A stretch of 64,000 bases of DNA from Apostichopus japonicus (lineage: Eukaryota > Echinodermata > Holothuroidea > Aspidochirotida > Stichopodidae), in contig NC_092566.1 of assembly GCF_037975245.1 (NCBI RefSeq), forward strand, positions 14,946,501 through 15,010,500. Reading direction: 5' to 3'. The translations under genes were made by a program, and so were the position numbers. Of the stretch, positions 37,621-48,190 are shown one piece after another (position 1 is the stretch's first letter; the number at the start of each line of letters is the position of its first letter). The notes beneath the pieces are model-generated. The model was not told the origin of the DNA. It searched no databases and saw nothing but the letters and a program-made list of their open reading frames with translations.

Positions 37621-38839
37621 GCAGAAGCTCTGGTGTATTGCCTGTTCAATTTATTATATGTGGGAAAAGAAACAATACATTACTCGGCGTTGCAAACGGG
37701 TGCAGGACAAGCTGCAGCAGGCAGAGACTTTCGATTGAGGTAAGCCTAAGCATACTACACGACTCTACTTGTACTTCTGTGGCATAGTTGAAGTGTTAAG
37801 AGAAGTTGCATAATGCGAGATCAGTAGCTCTTGAGGGATAGAATCCAAGTCAAAGGGCACAGTGTTGGACCTGAACATAATATAATTAGTGGCATGGTCA
37901 TCTGATTTGTTTTGTTATAAGGTGGTAGGAACGGAAATTTGTTTCAAATTCTCCATCTGGGGCACTAGCCTAAGTGTTAAATACAGGCTTAATAGTTTTC
38001 TTACTGTGGCCCTTTATTTGAATGATAAAGATATTATATTAGTTAGAACAATAAGTGTAACAAAGGTGCAATAAGGTTAGGTTTGCAAGGTCTTATGGTC
38101 AGCCTGTCTAGCTTTACCAAAATGAACAAGTATCTGGCTCCTTTATTATTAGTAACAGATATAATCCACCATTGTATAATTTAAACCATAACATTAAGAG
38201 ATAATGTACTGTACTGTCAAAAAAGCCTGTTTTAATTCTTTTTTGCATGACACTGGTTTGCAAAATTTGAATGTGTCTTTGTTTGTCCATAGAAGATGAG
38301 CAGATCACATGGTATATAAATAAAATTGTCTTAGTTCTTATTTGTTCAAACTTACATTTTGATCAACAGAAAATGCAAAACAATTTGCTTTTTTTATTTC
38401 ATTTTATTAAAGTATTGCTTCGACAAGCAGCAGAGCGGAAAAAAGATGAGCCCAGATTTTATGAATATTAGAGGAAAAGACTGTGTTGCCATTGAAGTGG
38501 GGTACCACTCTCTATGTTGAAGAAACTAGATACAATTCTTGACAAGGAAGACATACAGATCTTGAAAGGTAAAGTACTGTCTTCAATGTGTTGTTCATTG
38601 AGTGTTCAGGGGTGGATCTAGAACTTTTGGAATATGGGGGTCCTCCCACAAGGAAAATTAAAAAATTCTCTAAACGCTTTGAGATGCAATATCAGGTTAA
38701 TCTTTCCATTGAAATTATTAAAGTAATTTGCAACATATTTCTAGCTGAATTGTAATTATATTGGTACCCCATCATAAAATGTGAGACTCAAAAATATCCA
38801 ATTTCATGGTACAAGGTGTTCTGTTCATCTCCATCCTCA

Positions 38840-39205
38840 GAGCAGAGTTTACCACCAACAAAAGATGCTCTGATCCAGCATGTTAAGCGTTGCACCAACC
38901 AGGCTGCTATTCACAGTAGGGCATTGCAGCAAAGGATTGATGCACTCTCACCAGAGGGAAATGGATGGAAACTTGAAAATGATGACCTTATAATCACTTG
39001 GATGACGAAGCCACCTGACCCAGATGTTTTGCTTCAGTGTGTCAGCAGTAGCTGTAGAGTCGGCAAATGTCTTAAAGGAAGATGTTCCTGAATGAATGCA
39101 CAACTACCGTGTACAGACCTATGTAAATATAGAAATTGCAGCAACTTCCAAGAAGATGTTGAGATTGTTGATGCAGGGGAAGATGATTTGGAGGATGAAA
39201 TGTGA
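38840..39205 (+). pseudogene. Transposon-encoded Cys-rich (CXC-like) C-terminal exon with in-frame stop
   Basis: After a plausible acceptor (CCATCCTCAG ending near 38839) the frame reads SLPPTKDALIQHVKRC and then NGWKLENDDL and a cysteine cluster C-x4-C-x4-C-x4-C. At 39089-39091 a TGA stands where the Cys spacing predicts a Cys codon. The same frame then continues with CTDLCKYRNC and an acidic tail to a second stop at 39203-39205. This architecture (LPPT..AL..HV box plus CXC-like cluster) is typical of repeated uncharacterised proteins in marine invertebrate genomes. The nonsense change suggests a dead copy. Confidence 0.55.
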
Positions 39206-41085
39206 TGGTGTTAAATCTTGATATCTTAGTCTGAAATTTTAATCAAGTTTAAAGTTTGTGAAGAGGGTTAACTTTTTCGAAGTCATGTTGTCATTATTTT
39301 GTTCCCCAGAGTTTAAAGGAACCAGAAAACATGATCTTATTCATATATTCATTTTACCTATTAGTAGTTTTATGTAGATTACCCTACCTACCAGACACCT
39401 TATGATAAATATCCACATTTTCTTCAAATCACACTTTTTTTGCTGAGAGTGGAGGGGGAGGAGGGTGTTATGGGCATGCTTTACCTCTTGCATATTCACA
39501 ACTACATTTACTGATGACGATGACGCCAATACCGCGTCCTGAAACCAGTCAGAGGTTTATATACTGTTGTTGGGGAACCATCCCTGACCCTGTTCCAATA
39601 TCACGGTTCTTTATTGTTTTGCCGTAACATTTCGTTACCTGTTTTATTCATATCGTTAATACGTTCTGTGAACCTGTTAAGTTTTGACTGAAGGATATTC
39701 AAGTCTTTAGTGACTTTTATTTTCATCTAATTATCTTCACCTCTACTACTGAATGGACTTTCCCTTTTCCATACCATATCTGACTTCCATGCAGTGAATT
39801 GAAGTGGATCCTGTTATAACTAGTACAATCGTCCTTGGATGAACTTTTAATCACTTATTAATTCCGCGCCGCGCCTTTTGATGAAGAACCTGTATCTTGA
39901 ATCATCGCAAAGGCCCAGCTCTACTACACCATTGAGTGTATCGACCCAGTCTTAATAGATACATTATTTCTTTCTATCTGGGGCTTAAGTTAACTGTCTT
40001 CGTTATTCACTTATTTGTACCATTCACCTTTATTATTCATATTATTTGTAGAATATAGAACTATTATTATTATTCAAAATACCATTCGAAACCTTGTCGA
40101 TCTTTTCTTTTATACGTTAACTCCCTTGGAAACTCATTTTGCAGGAATACGAATTATAACCATGTCGTTTCCGTAACATGGAGAAAGTACCTAGTTTTGC
40201 AGAAGACTGTAGAAAGAGTACTAAGGTAACGGATATATACCGACTATAACTTTATTTCACATCTACGATATGCCATGACGTCTTAGTGTGCCAACTTATA
40301 TATTGATTTATACAAAAGGAATAGCTCACTGGTCTTGGGGCATTGGCACATCTCACTGTAACTAGGGATTTAGCTACATGTAAATTAGAGGGGGAGGGGG
40401 TCACATGTGTAAAACAGTTTGGATGGGGAGTGTAACAATTATGGAGAGGAACTTTTCATTATATGTGTATATTTACGCATACATGCACAGACGAAATGCA
40501 TTCATAACATCGGGGGAAAATCTAAAAATATTTGATTTTTTACAAAGCATTATATCAGAGTTTATTCAAAGTGGTCCATTTTTATAATTAAAACCCTTAA
40601 GTTATAATGTGTAAAAATTGTATTTCATATTTCAAAGTTGAGAATGTGCTTTTTTACCATTTTGGCGAAAATGGAGGGGGGGGGGTGGGGGAGGGCACAA
40701 CTTGTAATGCCTGAAAACAACCCTCACTGACCCTTAGACCAGTCTCCTCTTCCACCATTCTTATAACCCTGACCCAACTATTATACAAAAAAAAATATAT
40801 CAGTCGTAATTAAACATATAAGAAAAGAGTGGTATGTATGCACCACTGTACCAAATCTAACGTTAGTGTGTTCCTAATACATAGTATCGTAGCACGTAAT
40901 GTCTATATAACATTCCCAATTTCGAGGGTGCGTTACGAAAATACTGCAGGAAATTTTTTGGAGAACTTTTGATATAATGTCTGTGATGCATTAAACTACC
41001 CAAAAATGCTTTAAAAATCTAGACCCAGTGTTGCTGGAACGAAACTGATTTTACAGCCTCTTTTTGAGTTTCAGCTGATGGCCTA

Positions 41086-41127
41086 TTCTTCGCGAGTTCC
41101 TGCTTGCAGGGGGATCTAATATACATA
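41086..41127 (+). mobile_element. tRNA-derived SINE, copy C, 3' part
   Basis: TTCTTCGCGAGTTCCTGCTT through GATCTAATATACATA completes the SINE begun at 36756. Confidence 0.85.
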
Positions 41128-41209
41128 TGAAGCTGAAAGGACCGGTTTTGTGCCAAACACCGCGGTATCTTACCAAAAGATTCTCCAAAACCAAACCATT
41201 CGTAATCAT

Positions 41210-42420
41210 TTACTCTTCCACCTAGTGACGCTTTATACCATTAATTAATATATATCCGAATAAAATATGCTTGTTCAAAATGGCCAAGTTCTAGTAGATT
41301 TTATTAAATTTGATATAGAATCGAATTATACAACAGATACGAATGAAATCATGTTTCTTATGTTATGTCATTTCAAAGCAAAAACTAAGTTCGAATCCAT
41401 GCACAGATGTTCTTGTCCAGTACAGATTTATTTCATGTATACGTTCCTAAAATTTACTCTTCCACCAAGTAACGCTTTATACCATTTATTAATATATATC
41501 CGAATAAAATATGCTTTGTTCAAAATGGTTAAGTACTAGAAGATTTTATTAAACTTGATAAAGAATCGAATTATACAACAGATACGAATGAAATTACCTT
41601 TCTTATTTTGTGTAATTTCAAGTTAAACAGAAACTAAATTATAATCCATTCACTGATGTTTTTGTCCATTACAGATTTATTTCATGTATACGTTCCTAAA
41701 ATTTACTCTTCCATCTAGTGACGCCTTATTCCATTAATTTATATATATCCGAATAAAATATGCCTGTTCATAATGGCCAAGTTCTAGTAGATTTTGTTAA
41801 ATTTGATATAGAATCGAATTATACAACATATACGAATGAAATCATGTTTCTTATGTTATGTCATTTCAAAGCAAAAACTAAGTTCTAATCCATGCACAGA
41901 TGTTCTTGTCCAGTACAGATTTATTTCATGTATACGTTCCTAAAATTTACTCTTCCACCTAGTGACGCTTTATTCCATTAATTAATATATATCCGAATAA
42001 AATATGCTTTGTTCAATATGGCTAAGTACTAGTAGATTTTATTAAATTTGATATAGAATCGAATTATACAACAGATACGAGTGAAATCATGTTTCTTGTT
42101 TTATGTCATTTCAAAGCAAAAACTAAATTCTAATCCATGCACAGATGTTTTTGTCCAGTACAGATTTATTTCATGTATACGTTCCTAAAATTAACTCTGC
42201 CACCAAGTAACGCTTTATACCATTTATTAATATATATCCGAATAAAATATGCTTTGTTCAAAATGGTCAAGTACTAGAAGATTTTATTAAATTTGATATA
42301 GGCTAGAATCGAATTATAAAACAGATACGATTGAAATTATCTTTTTTATTTTGTGTAATTTCAAGTTAAGCAAAAAACTAAATTATAATCCATGCACTGA
42401 TGTTTTTGTCCATTAAAGAG
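41210..42420. repeat. 245-bp tandem repeat, 5 copies, 3' of receptor copy 4
   Basis: Markers lie at 41267, 41511, 41760, 42003 and 42249, a spacing of 243-249. The proximal monomer holds a minus-strand AATAAA about 180 bp past the receptor stop. Confidence 0.9.
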
Positions 42421-42466
42421 TTCTTTCATGTACGTTTCTTCGTTCAACCAGCTGATTACCAACGTT

Positions 42467-43858
42467 TCATTCGCTTTCAGTGCCGTATGGGACATAGGCA
42501 ACATTGTCGACGAGTTCGGAATCTGTCTGATCCAGAACCTTCTTGCCACTGTTCGGCTCCGCGTAATAGTAAACATGGTCAGGCATCTTTTGGTCATTGG
42601 CGGCCTTAGCTTCATCTTTTCTTGAGGTATTCTTCTGCATTATACTTGGTTTTCCTTTCCTCGATGATTTGCAGTAAATGGCGGCGACGACACCAATTAC
42701 TACCAGAACAATAGCTATGGGAAGGACAATGACAATTACTTTATTGTCTGATGCCCTTGGCATGGAAGTAGCTTCTAAATCTGGTAATTGTTGTGTTGTA
42801 GAAACATTTGGTATCATTATTGGTGGCGTTAGGGTTTTCATTAAGTTGATAGTGGTATTACCAAATGCATATCTGGTCCCAAAAGTGACATTACAAGACA
42901 CTAACAAACCAGATGAAGCCACGTCGAGCTGAAAATTAATCTCGGTGATAGTTACCTTCATTCCGCCAGGTACTTCACTCATGGATACATTTCTCGCGGT
43001 CGCATTCGTGTATTGGATATCGAACTCAAATGAGACTACATCATGCAAGTTACTCAAACAAGTTAATTCAGTGCTACCTCCATCGGGTACGTTCACACTA
43101 TTCGGTGTAACAGTCGCCATCAGTTCTTTATAAACAGTAATTACAGGAAGATTTTCGCAAAGGTCAATGGTTTTTTCCGTGTTCATACAAACCAGTTTGG
43201 TTCCATTGAAAGTAGTGTTAATAGAAGGTATCTTAATGAGATGTATACTGACATCTTCTTTCTCTTCGGTTACTACATTGAGGGGTATGTTGGTCATACC
43301 TGATGTTCCATTTCTGATTGACAAAGATATATCATCGGTAGGACAACTAAGAACTATGTCGTCACCATTGAAATACGTTCCGACTATACTACTGCTTACG
43401 AAGGTGCAATTTTTAACATCATCGCCTACCACGTCCAAGAAAAGAGTTTGTGAATTCAATTTAAAGACACACACAAATCCGCGACATGCGATAAGAGTTC
43501 TGACTGTACACCCATAGAGTGCTGAATCCGTCATCGACACTCCATGAATCGTCAAAACATTTCTGCTGCTGTTCACAGTTAATGAATACTTTTCACGATT
43601 CCAATAAGTTCTTAGCTGTCCGTTTACTGCTAAAGTAAAAATGTTTTGCCACCAATATGCAATCCAGATGCCAACGCGTAACGAATCCGTAGGATATTCA
43701 CACGTAAGACTAACATCATCTCCTTCGTTTACAAAATAAACGTCATTTTCCTCATATTGTTCATCTGTACTGACAAAGAACTGCGGAGATCCATCAACTA
43801 AGGTTGTAAAGATCCAAACAGCAGATACAACCATTCTGATGTCTATGTGATAATACAT
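42467..43858 (-). CDS. Single-exon three-Ig-domain transmembrane receptor, copy 4
   Basis: A 463-residue open frame with the full layout: signal peptide (1-23), V-like domain 1 with Cys53, Trp65 and DSALYGC (Cys117), domains 2 and 3, membrane helix and tail. The CDR3-like loop after Cys117 contains CRGFVC (Cys125 and Cys130), probably a second disulfide within the loop. Compared with copy 1 the end of the membrane helix is three residues shorter (AAIYCKSS against AAIFLYCKSS plus a shift). The tail keeps YAEP and AYVPY, and has TDSELV in place of the TDYEIV of copy 3. It shares the NVPDGG variant of domain 3 with copy 1, whereas copies 2 and 3 have EVPDGG. Probably a functional surface receptor; the ligand is unknown. 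Confidence 0.85.
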   Translation of the reverse strand: MYYHIDIRMVVSAVWIFTTLVDGSPQFFVSTDEQYEENDVYFVNEGDDVSLTCEYPTDSLRVGIWIAYWWQNIFTLAVNGQLRTYWNREKYSLTVNSSRNVLTIHGVSMTDSALYGCTVRTLIACRGFVCVFKLNSQTLFLDVVGDDVKNCTFVSSSIVGTYFNGDDIVLSCPTDDISLSIRNGTSGMTNIPLNVVTEEKEDVSIHLIKIPSINTTFNGTKLVCMNTEKTIDLCENLPVITVYKELMATVTPNSVNVPDGGSTELTCLSNLHDVVSFEFDIQYTNATARNVSMSEVPGGMKVTITEINFQLDVASSGLLVSCNVTFGTRYAFGNTTINLMKTLTPPIMIPNVSTTQQLPDLEATSMPRASDNKVIVIVLPIAIVLVVIGVVAAIYCKSSRKGKPSIMQKNTSRKDEAKAANDQKMPDHVYYYAEPNSGKKVLDQTDSELVDNVAYVPYGTESE

Positions 43859-44001
43859 TGTTTTGCTATTCTGGATTAACGTTGGTCAAGAATTTGAGTA
43901 GTTGTTGAACAAACGAAGTCTTTTGTTGGAGATTCAAGAATGAAAAGTAACTGTATTACAACCTACTTATAACCAACAAACCGAACGTGGGCATAAACTG
44001 C

Positions 44002-44010
44002 TTTATAAAA
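44002..44010 (-). promoter_or_regulatory. Candidate TATA box of receptor copy 4
   Basis: TTTTATAAAG on the minus strand, 144 bp from the ATG, in the conserved upstream context. Confidence 0.5.
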
Positions 44011-44974
44011 CCTCGCTGAGTAACTGAGACTGTATTGATCCTATACCTCTATTGTAGGGTATCCGTAAAAGTAAAAGAAGAAATGAGATTGGTTACTGGA
44101 GAAATGACACACCAGGTAGGCCAGAAATACACAAACACGAACACGCAAACTTGCTGTAATTGGCACACAAGTTATAGTTGTAGATCGCAACACAAATTAC
44201 ATACAAATTACATATACTGCTGTGAATGCCAATACCAAGAGCGAAGTGTTCACACTATTTTTGTCCTACATATATATATTTACCTTACTTTTCAAGGTCA
44301 TACACTTCCTCATTGTAAACTTTCAAGGGTGTAGACAAACGACCTTAGATATTTAACACAACTAAAGGCCTATACATATTACGCCAACCGTGACAATGCC
44401 GATAAGGAATTTATTATTACACCGTATACACAACGGAACTAAGTGTGATTATACCTTCATAACTAACCAGCGAGAAATTTTAAAGTAGCACATTGCCATA
44501 TTTTTCAAATTGATATCATTAAGTTCTACCACTATTAAGCTATCATTTAGTATCCGTCTGATGTATATTCTTGGTACCTCACCTTTAATGCTTTTCCTGT
44601 TGCTATTTCCATGACTCTGTAAATTCGTTCCAACTTTCATATATTATTGCACTACTGTAGAAAAACATGACACACAGTACAGTAGAAATATGAGACATAT
44701 TGTAATATTGAGGGAACTAGAAAACAGATATACTGTTAACAAGTATAGTGAGAATGATGAAATACATAGACAAACTAAACGCTTCAAGTCAAGGAAAGAC
44801 ATTTTACGAAATCATTAAGAGACAAGAAACAGAGAGAGAGGACAATAATTAAGAGGACAGAATGAAACTGGAAAGGAGAAGTAAAAATAAAAGCAAATGA
44901 GAAATAGAAATGTGATAGACAGAGATGAGCGAAGAATAACTGCAGTAAAGTAAAAAGGAAAGAACAAATGGGCG

Positions 44975-45318
44975 CAGTGGCGTAGGGAGGTTCTTTTGAG
45001 TGGGGGCTGAAGACTGATGGACGGCCTGGGGGAGGGGGACACCCCTTTGGAATTTTTTGCATTTCCAGGTGGCTTCAGATGCAATTTGGTGCAATATAGC
45101 ACACTTCAACACCCACTCCACTTTGTAAACTTAATTTTGTATTTTCACCTGGCCTTAGACACAATTTGGTGCTGCAAATGGGATTTTTTTTCTCATTTGG
45201 AAATGAAAAAGGGGTTTTCTGACTTGCGAAGCGGGGGGCAGAATGATAATCCCGCCCTCCACATTTTTCACTGGGGGGGGGGGGCTGGCGCCCCCAGCCC
45301 CCGGTTCCTACGCCCTTG
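44975..45318. mobile_element. hAT-type MITE, unit 4
   Basis: The ends CAGTGGCGTAGG and CCTACGCCCTTG are flanked by AATGGGCG and AATGAGCG, an 8-bp duplication with one change. It is orthologous in position to 24285-24639. Confidence 0.85.
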
Positions 45319-46599
45319 AATGAGCGAGAGATGGTTTGGTATAACTTACATAATTATAATTGCTTACAAGTTCTGCCTTCCGCTTCCTTTGAAAGAAAAT
45401 AAATAATTAGTAACCAGTTCTAACCAGAGATATGATAACTCCCTGGATTTAACAGAAGAAGAAACGTGCTGACAAAATGCAAAAACCAATAGTTGTTGGT
45501 GAGTAATTTACCATTGCTGGGTATTCTGTCGATCGGTTAACTGTACACAAAAGAACAATGTATTTACGAAATAATTTGAAACACAGTAATGGTCCACAGC
45601 TTCAGAAATGACATTCAGACTTATTGTTACAATATTTATCAATACAGCAATACAGACAACAATAAAGAATATCTCGTGTCAGGAGCAAATTACCCTCTTT
45701 GTAAGTAAACGACTGGGTGGGTCATTGATGAGTATCTTAATTAATCCATTTTGGAGTGTTCTTAACTATGAATCATTTAGCTGTACCATTAATCTCAATG
45801 GCTTAACTTATACTGTCCGCAGTATGTGCATTTACTGTTATAATTATAAGTTAATATGTCATGGTACGTTGAGGTTAATTGGAGGGTGGGCGGAGGGGGG
45901 GGGGTGGGGCTGGAGGTGAACGCTGGTGATCGGTGTTGCATAAGGTCACGTGTTTATTTTTACAAAACGCATGACCTGTCGAAAGCGGAATATTGATAAA
46001 ATGTGTCTACGTAAGAGCAACCCGAAGCATCACGCTTTATAATGGAATAGCGCCATCGTAACTTTACATTGGAGGAGGACACAAAACAGTGAGGTGCGAT
46101 TTCCTAGCTCCCTGTATCTGCATCAGGCCGTGTAGGAAGAGAAGTTGACAAAAAGCGGTTACATTCATGCCCGTAGCCAGAGTAACCGATTGGGTGGGCG
46201 GGGGAGGTGGGGGGGGGGGGTTCACATCAACGCAATAGGATCACCGTCCTGGAGAAGGGTCCAAGAGAAATTTTGGCTTATCTGAGGTGGGGGGGGGGGG
46301 GGTTAGATGCCAAATGATGCAATCTTTCCTTCTTTTTCTGTACATTTTTGAACTTTTTTTAATGAGCTACAAATTTTAGAAAAGAATTGGGGGGGGAGGG
46401 GCGCAGGTGCTTAGTTACAGAAGATACTCACAATGTCTTCCATGGATGAAAAGAATAGCAGTAACGAAAAGAAAAAGAAAAGAAAATTGCAAAGGCTTCC
46501 TTTAAGATTCTGTCCGCAGGAAACTATAACATCAAGTACACACACACACACAAAATCCCATTCCAAAGATCGCAACCATACCTTGATTTTTGAGAAATG

Positions 46600-46848
46600 A
46601 ATGTATGTATGTATGCATGTATTTTAGATCCTCCTGCAAGCAGGAAGTCGCGAAGAAGCCATCATTGGCTTATCAATGCCGCAAGCTGACCGAAGTCAGT
46701 CTCTTAGATTTATATTTTAACGTCAGTGATTGTGAATTGTGAATTGTCAACAACTCTGTAACTGGACGACATACATTAATCTTGGAGTGACTCGAACTCG
46801 GGACCTTATGATTGAAAGGCACCGGCGTAAACCACTGAGCTATCGGAC
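46600..46848 (-). mobile_element. tRNA-derived SINE, copy D, minus strand
   Basis: The reverse complement shows TAGCTCAGTGG, the B box and the usual body, ending in an (ATAC)n-like tail at 46598-46620. The first few bases of the acceptor stem differ. Unit 2 (about 25950) has the empty site GAAATGTATCTGAC. Confidence 0.8.
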
Positions 46849-47194
46849 TTATGTATCTGACTTATACTACATAAAGCCATTGGCTGTTCCTTCAACCACG
46901 TTGTCACAGTTTAAATGTATTTCAATAAATGATGCCAAACCTGACTTCCAGATCTTTTCACTTTACCCTTCACATGTCTTTGCAATGATACGATTGTTCT
47001 ATTAGAAGGAAACAGGGTGAGGGGCTACTTACACAATGCCCGAAGTTAATATAAAAAAAAAATAGTTCGGATACACATACACACATACACACAAGGTCTC
47101 AAGATGGCAGCTTTGCCAAAATGGATATAACGCTATATTATATTACACTTTACGGTGTTATGAGTTCCTATGTGGTTACTGGCTACATACCACA

Positions 47195-47550
47195 CAGGGG
47201 CGTCGGAGCCGGTACGGCAGGTTCGGCGAACGCCGGACCAATATTCACGGCGCAAAAAAAAAAAAAAGTAGGACTAAGAAAAAAAATGGCAGAAAATAAG
47301 AACCAAAATGAAACAAGCAAGTAGGCTAAATGTGACTACTCTGGCATGGCAGGGGTCTTGTTTTCAAGCTTGGGAAGTGCCATTTCCTGCAATCTGGGAG
47401 GCATTTTTTTCAAAAGTTTCTCCATTGCACTACGCGCCAACCATGGTGGCGCGTAGTGTAGTTTGATCTACCAAACTTCCCCCGATCATTATGATAGATG
47501 GCCACACTCTGATCTGCCGTACCAATCCCAAATGGCTTCCGACGCCCCTG
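47195..47550. mobile_element. 356-bp MITE with 5-bp target duplication
   Basis: The inverted ends CAGGGGCGTCGGAGCC and GGCTTCCGACGCCCCTG are flanked by CCACA on both sides (47190-47194, 47551-47555). The empty site TACCACATATTTGAGG is present near 15750 and 26280. The CAGGGG ends look hAT-like but the duplication is 5 bp. Confidence 0.75.
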
Positions 47551-48190
47551 CCACATATGTGAGATGCAGTCTGTAACGTCTTAACTTGAGGCTAATAATG
47601 TGACGATTTGTCACCTTTAAGAACTTACAAATTTGATTTTGTTCTCTTTTGATGTTATTTATCACTATTTCAAAACTTGTAGCTACCCTGCACCATACAC
47701 GAATAAATAACGAGATTTTGTCGCTGCAATGGGGAGTTCATGATATGTTATCTATCGAGTGAATTGCTGCTTTCTTGACGAGGATGGAGACGTCAGAGTA
47801 ATAATTCTTTGCACATAAAATGTGTTATTTCTGATATGTTGTATATTGTGATATGTTGGTTCAGTATGCGCTTCCGTACTTTTCCCAGTAACGGGCACGG
47901 TTTGAGATTCTAGAAGATGTTTTAATTATACCTCCTTATTTTGGTCGCAGACACGTCTTAACGATATTGATGGGAAATCTACTGCATCTGATGGTCAAAA
48001 CCAATTTTTAGCATTGTGTATCATGAACAGACATTTTTTTATTGGGGAGGGGGGGGGTGGTTAAACTTTATGACTGATAAATGCATCTGGCAATAGAATA
48101 TAGTTCGTGATGTCATGAAGAAAATGAAGGGCTAGAAAAGGATTTAGTCTTCTTTCATTCCACTGAAAAAAAATAATCTGCTGACAAAAC

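Larger units (their letters stand above)
36949..41085. mobile_element. 4.1-kb DNA transposon inserted in a SINE
   Basis: The termini are TAGGCCATCAGCTGAA and TTCAGCTGATGGCCTA. Imperfect inverted similarity extends about 150-200 bp inward: GTTTCGTTCCAGCAAC and AAAAGTTCTCC with TTTCCTGCAGT occur in both ends. The 3-bp duplication TTC (36946-36948, 41086-41088) is exact against the SINE consensus GAGGCTTCTTCGCGAG. It carries remnants of at least two coding exons (37253, 38840). A 3-bp duplication occurs in PIF/Harbinger and some other superfamilies; without a transposase core I do not assign one. Confidence 0.85.
43859..48190. repeat. Receptor-upstream duplicated block, unit 4, with remnant of a fifth unit
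   Basis: Matches the region upstream of copy 2 most fully. From 47070 it repeats the unit junction seen at 15631. From about 47940 to 48190 it matches the end of block M (about 19900) without the long-TIR MITE, after which the homology ends. This looks like the truncated start of another unit. No gene is seen. Confidence 0.7.
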
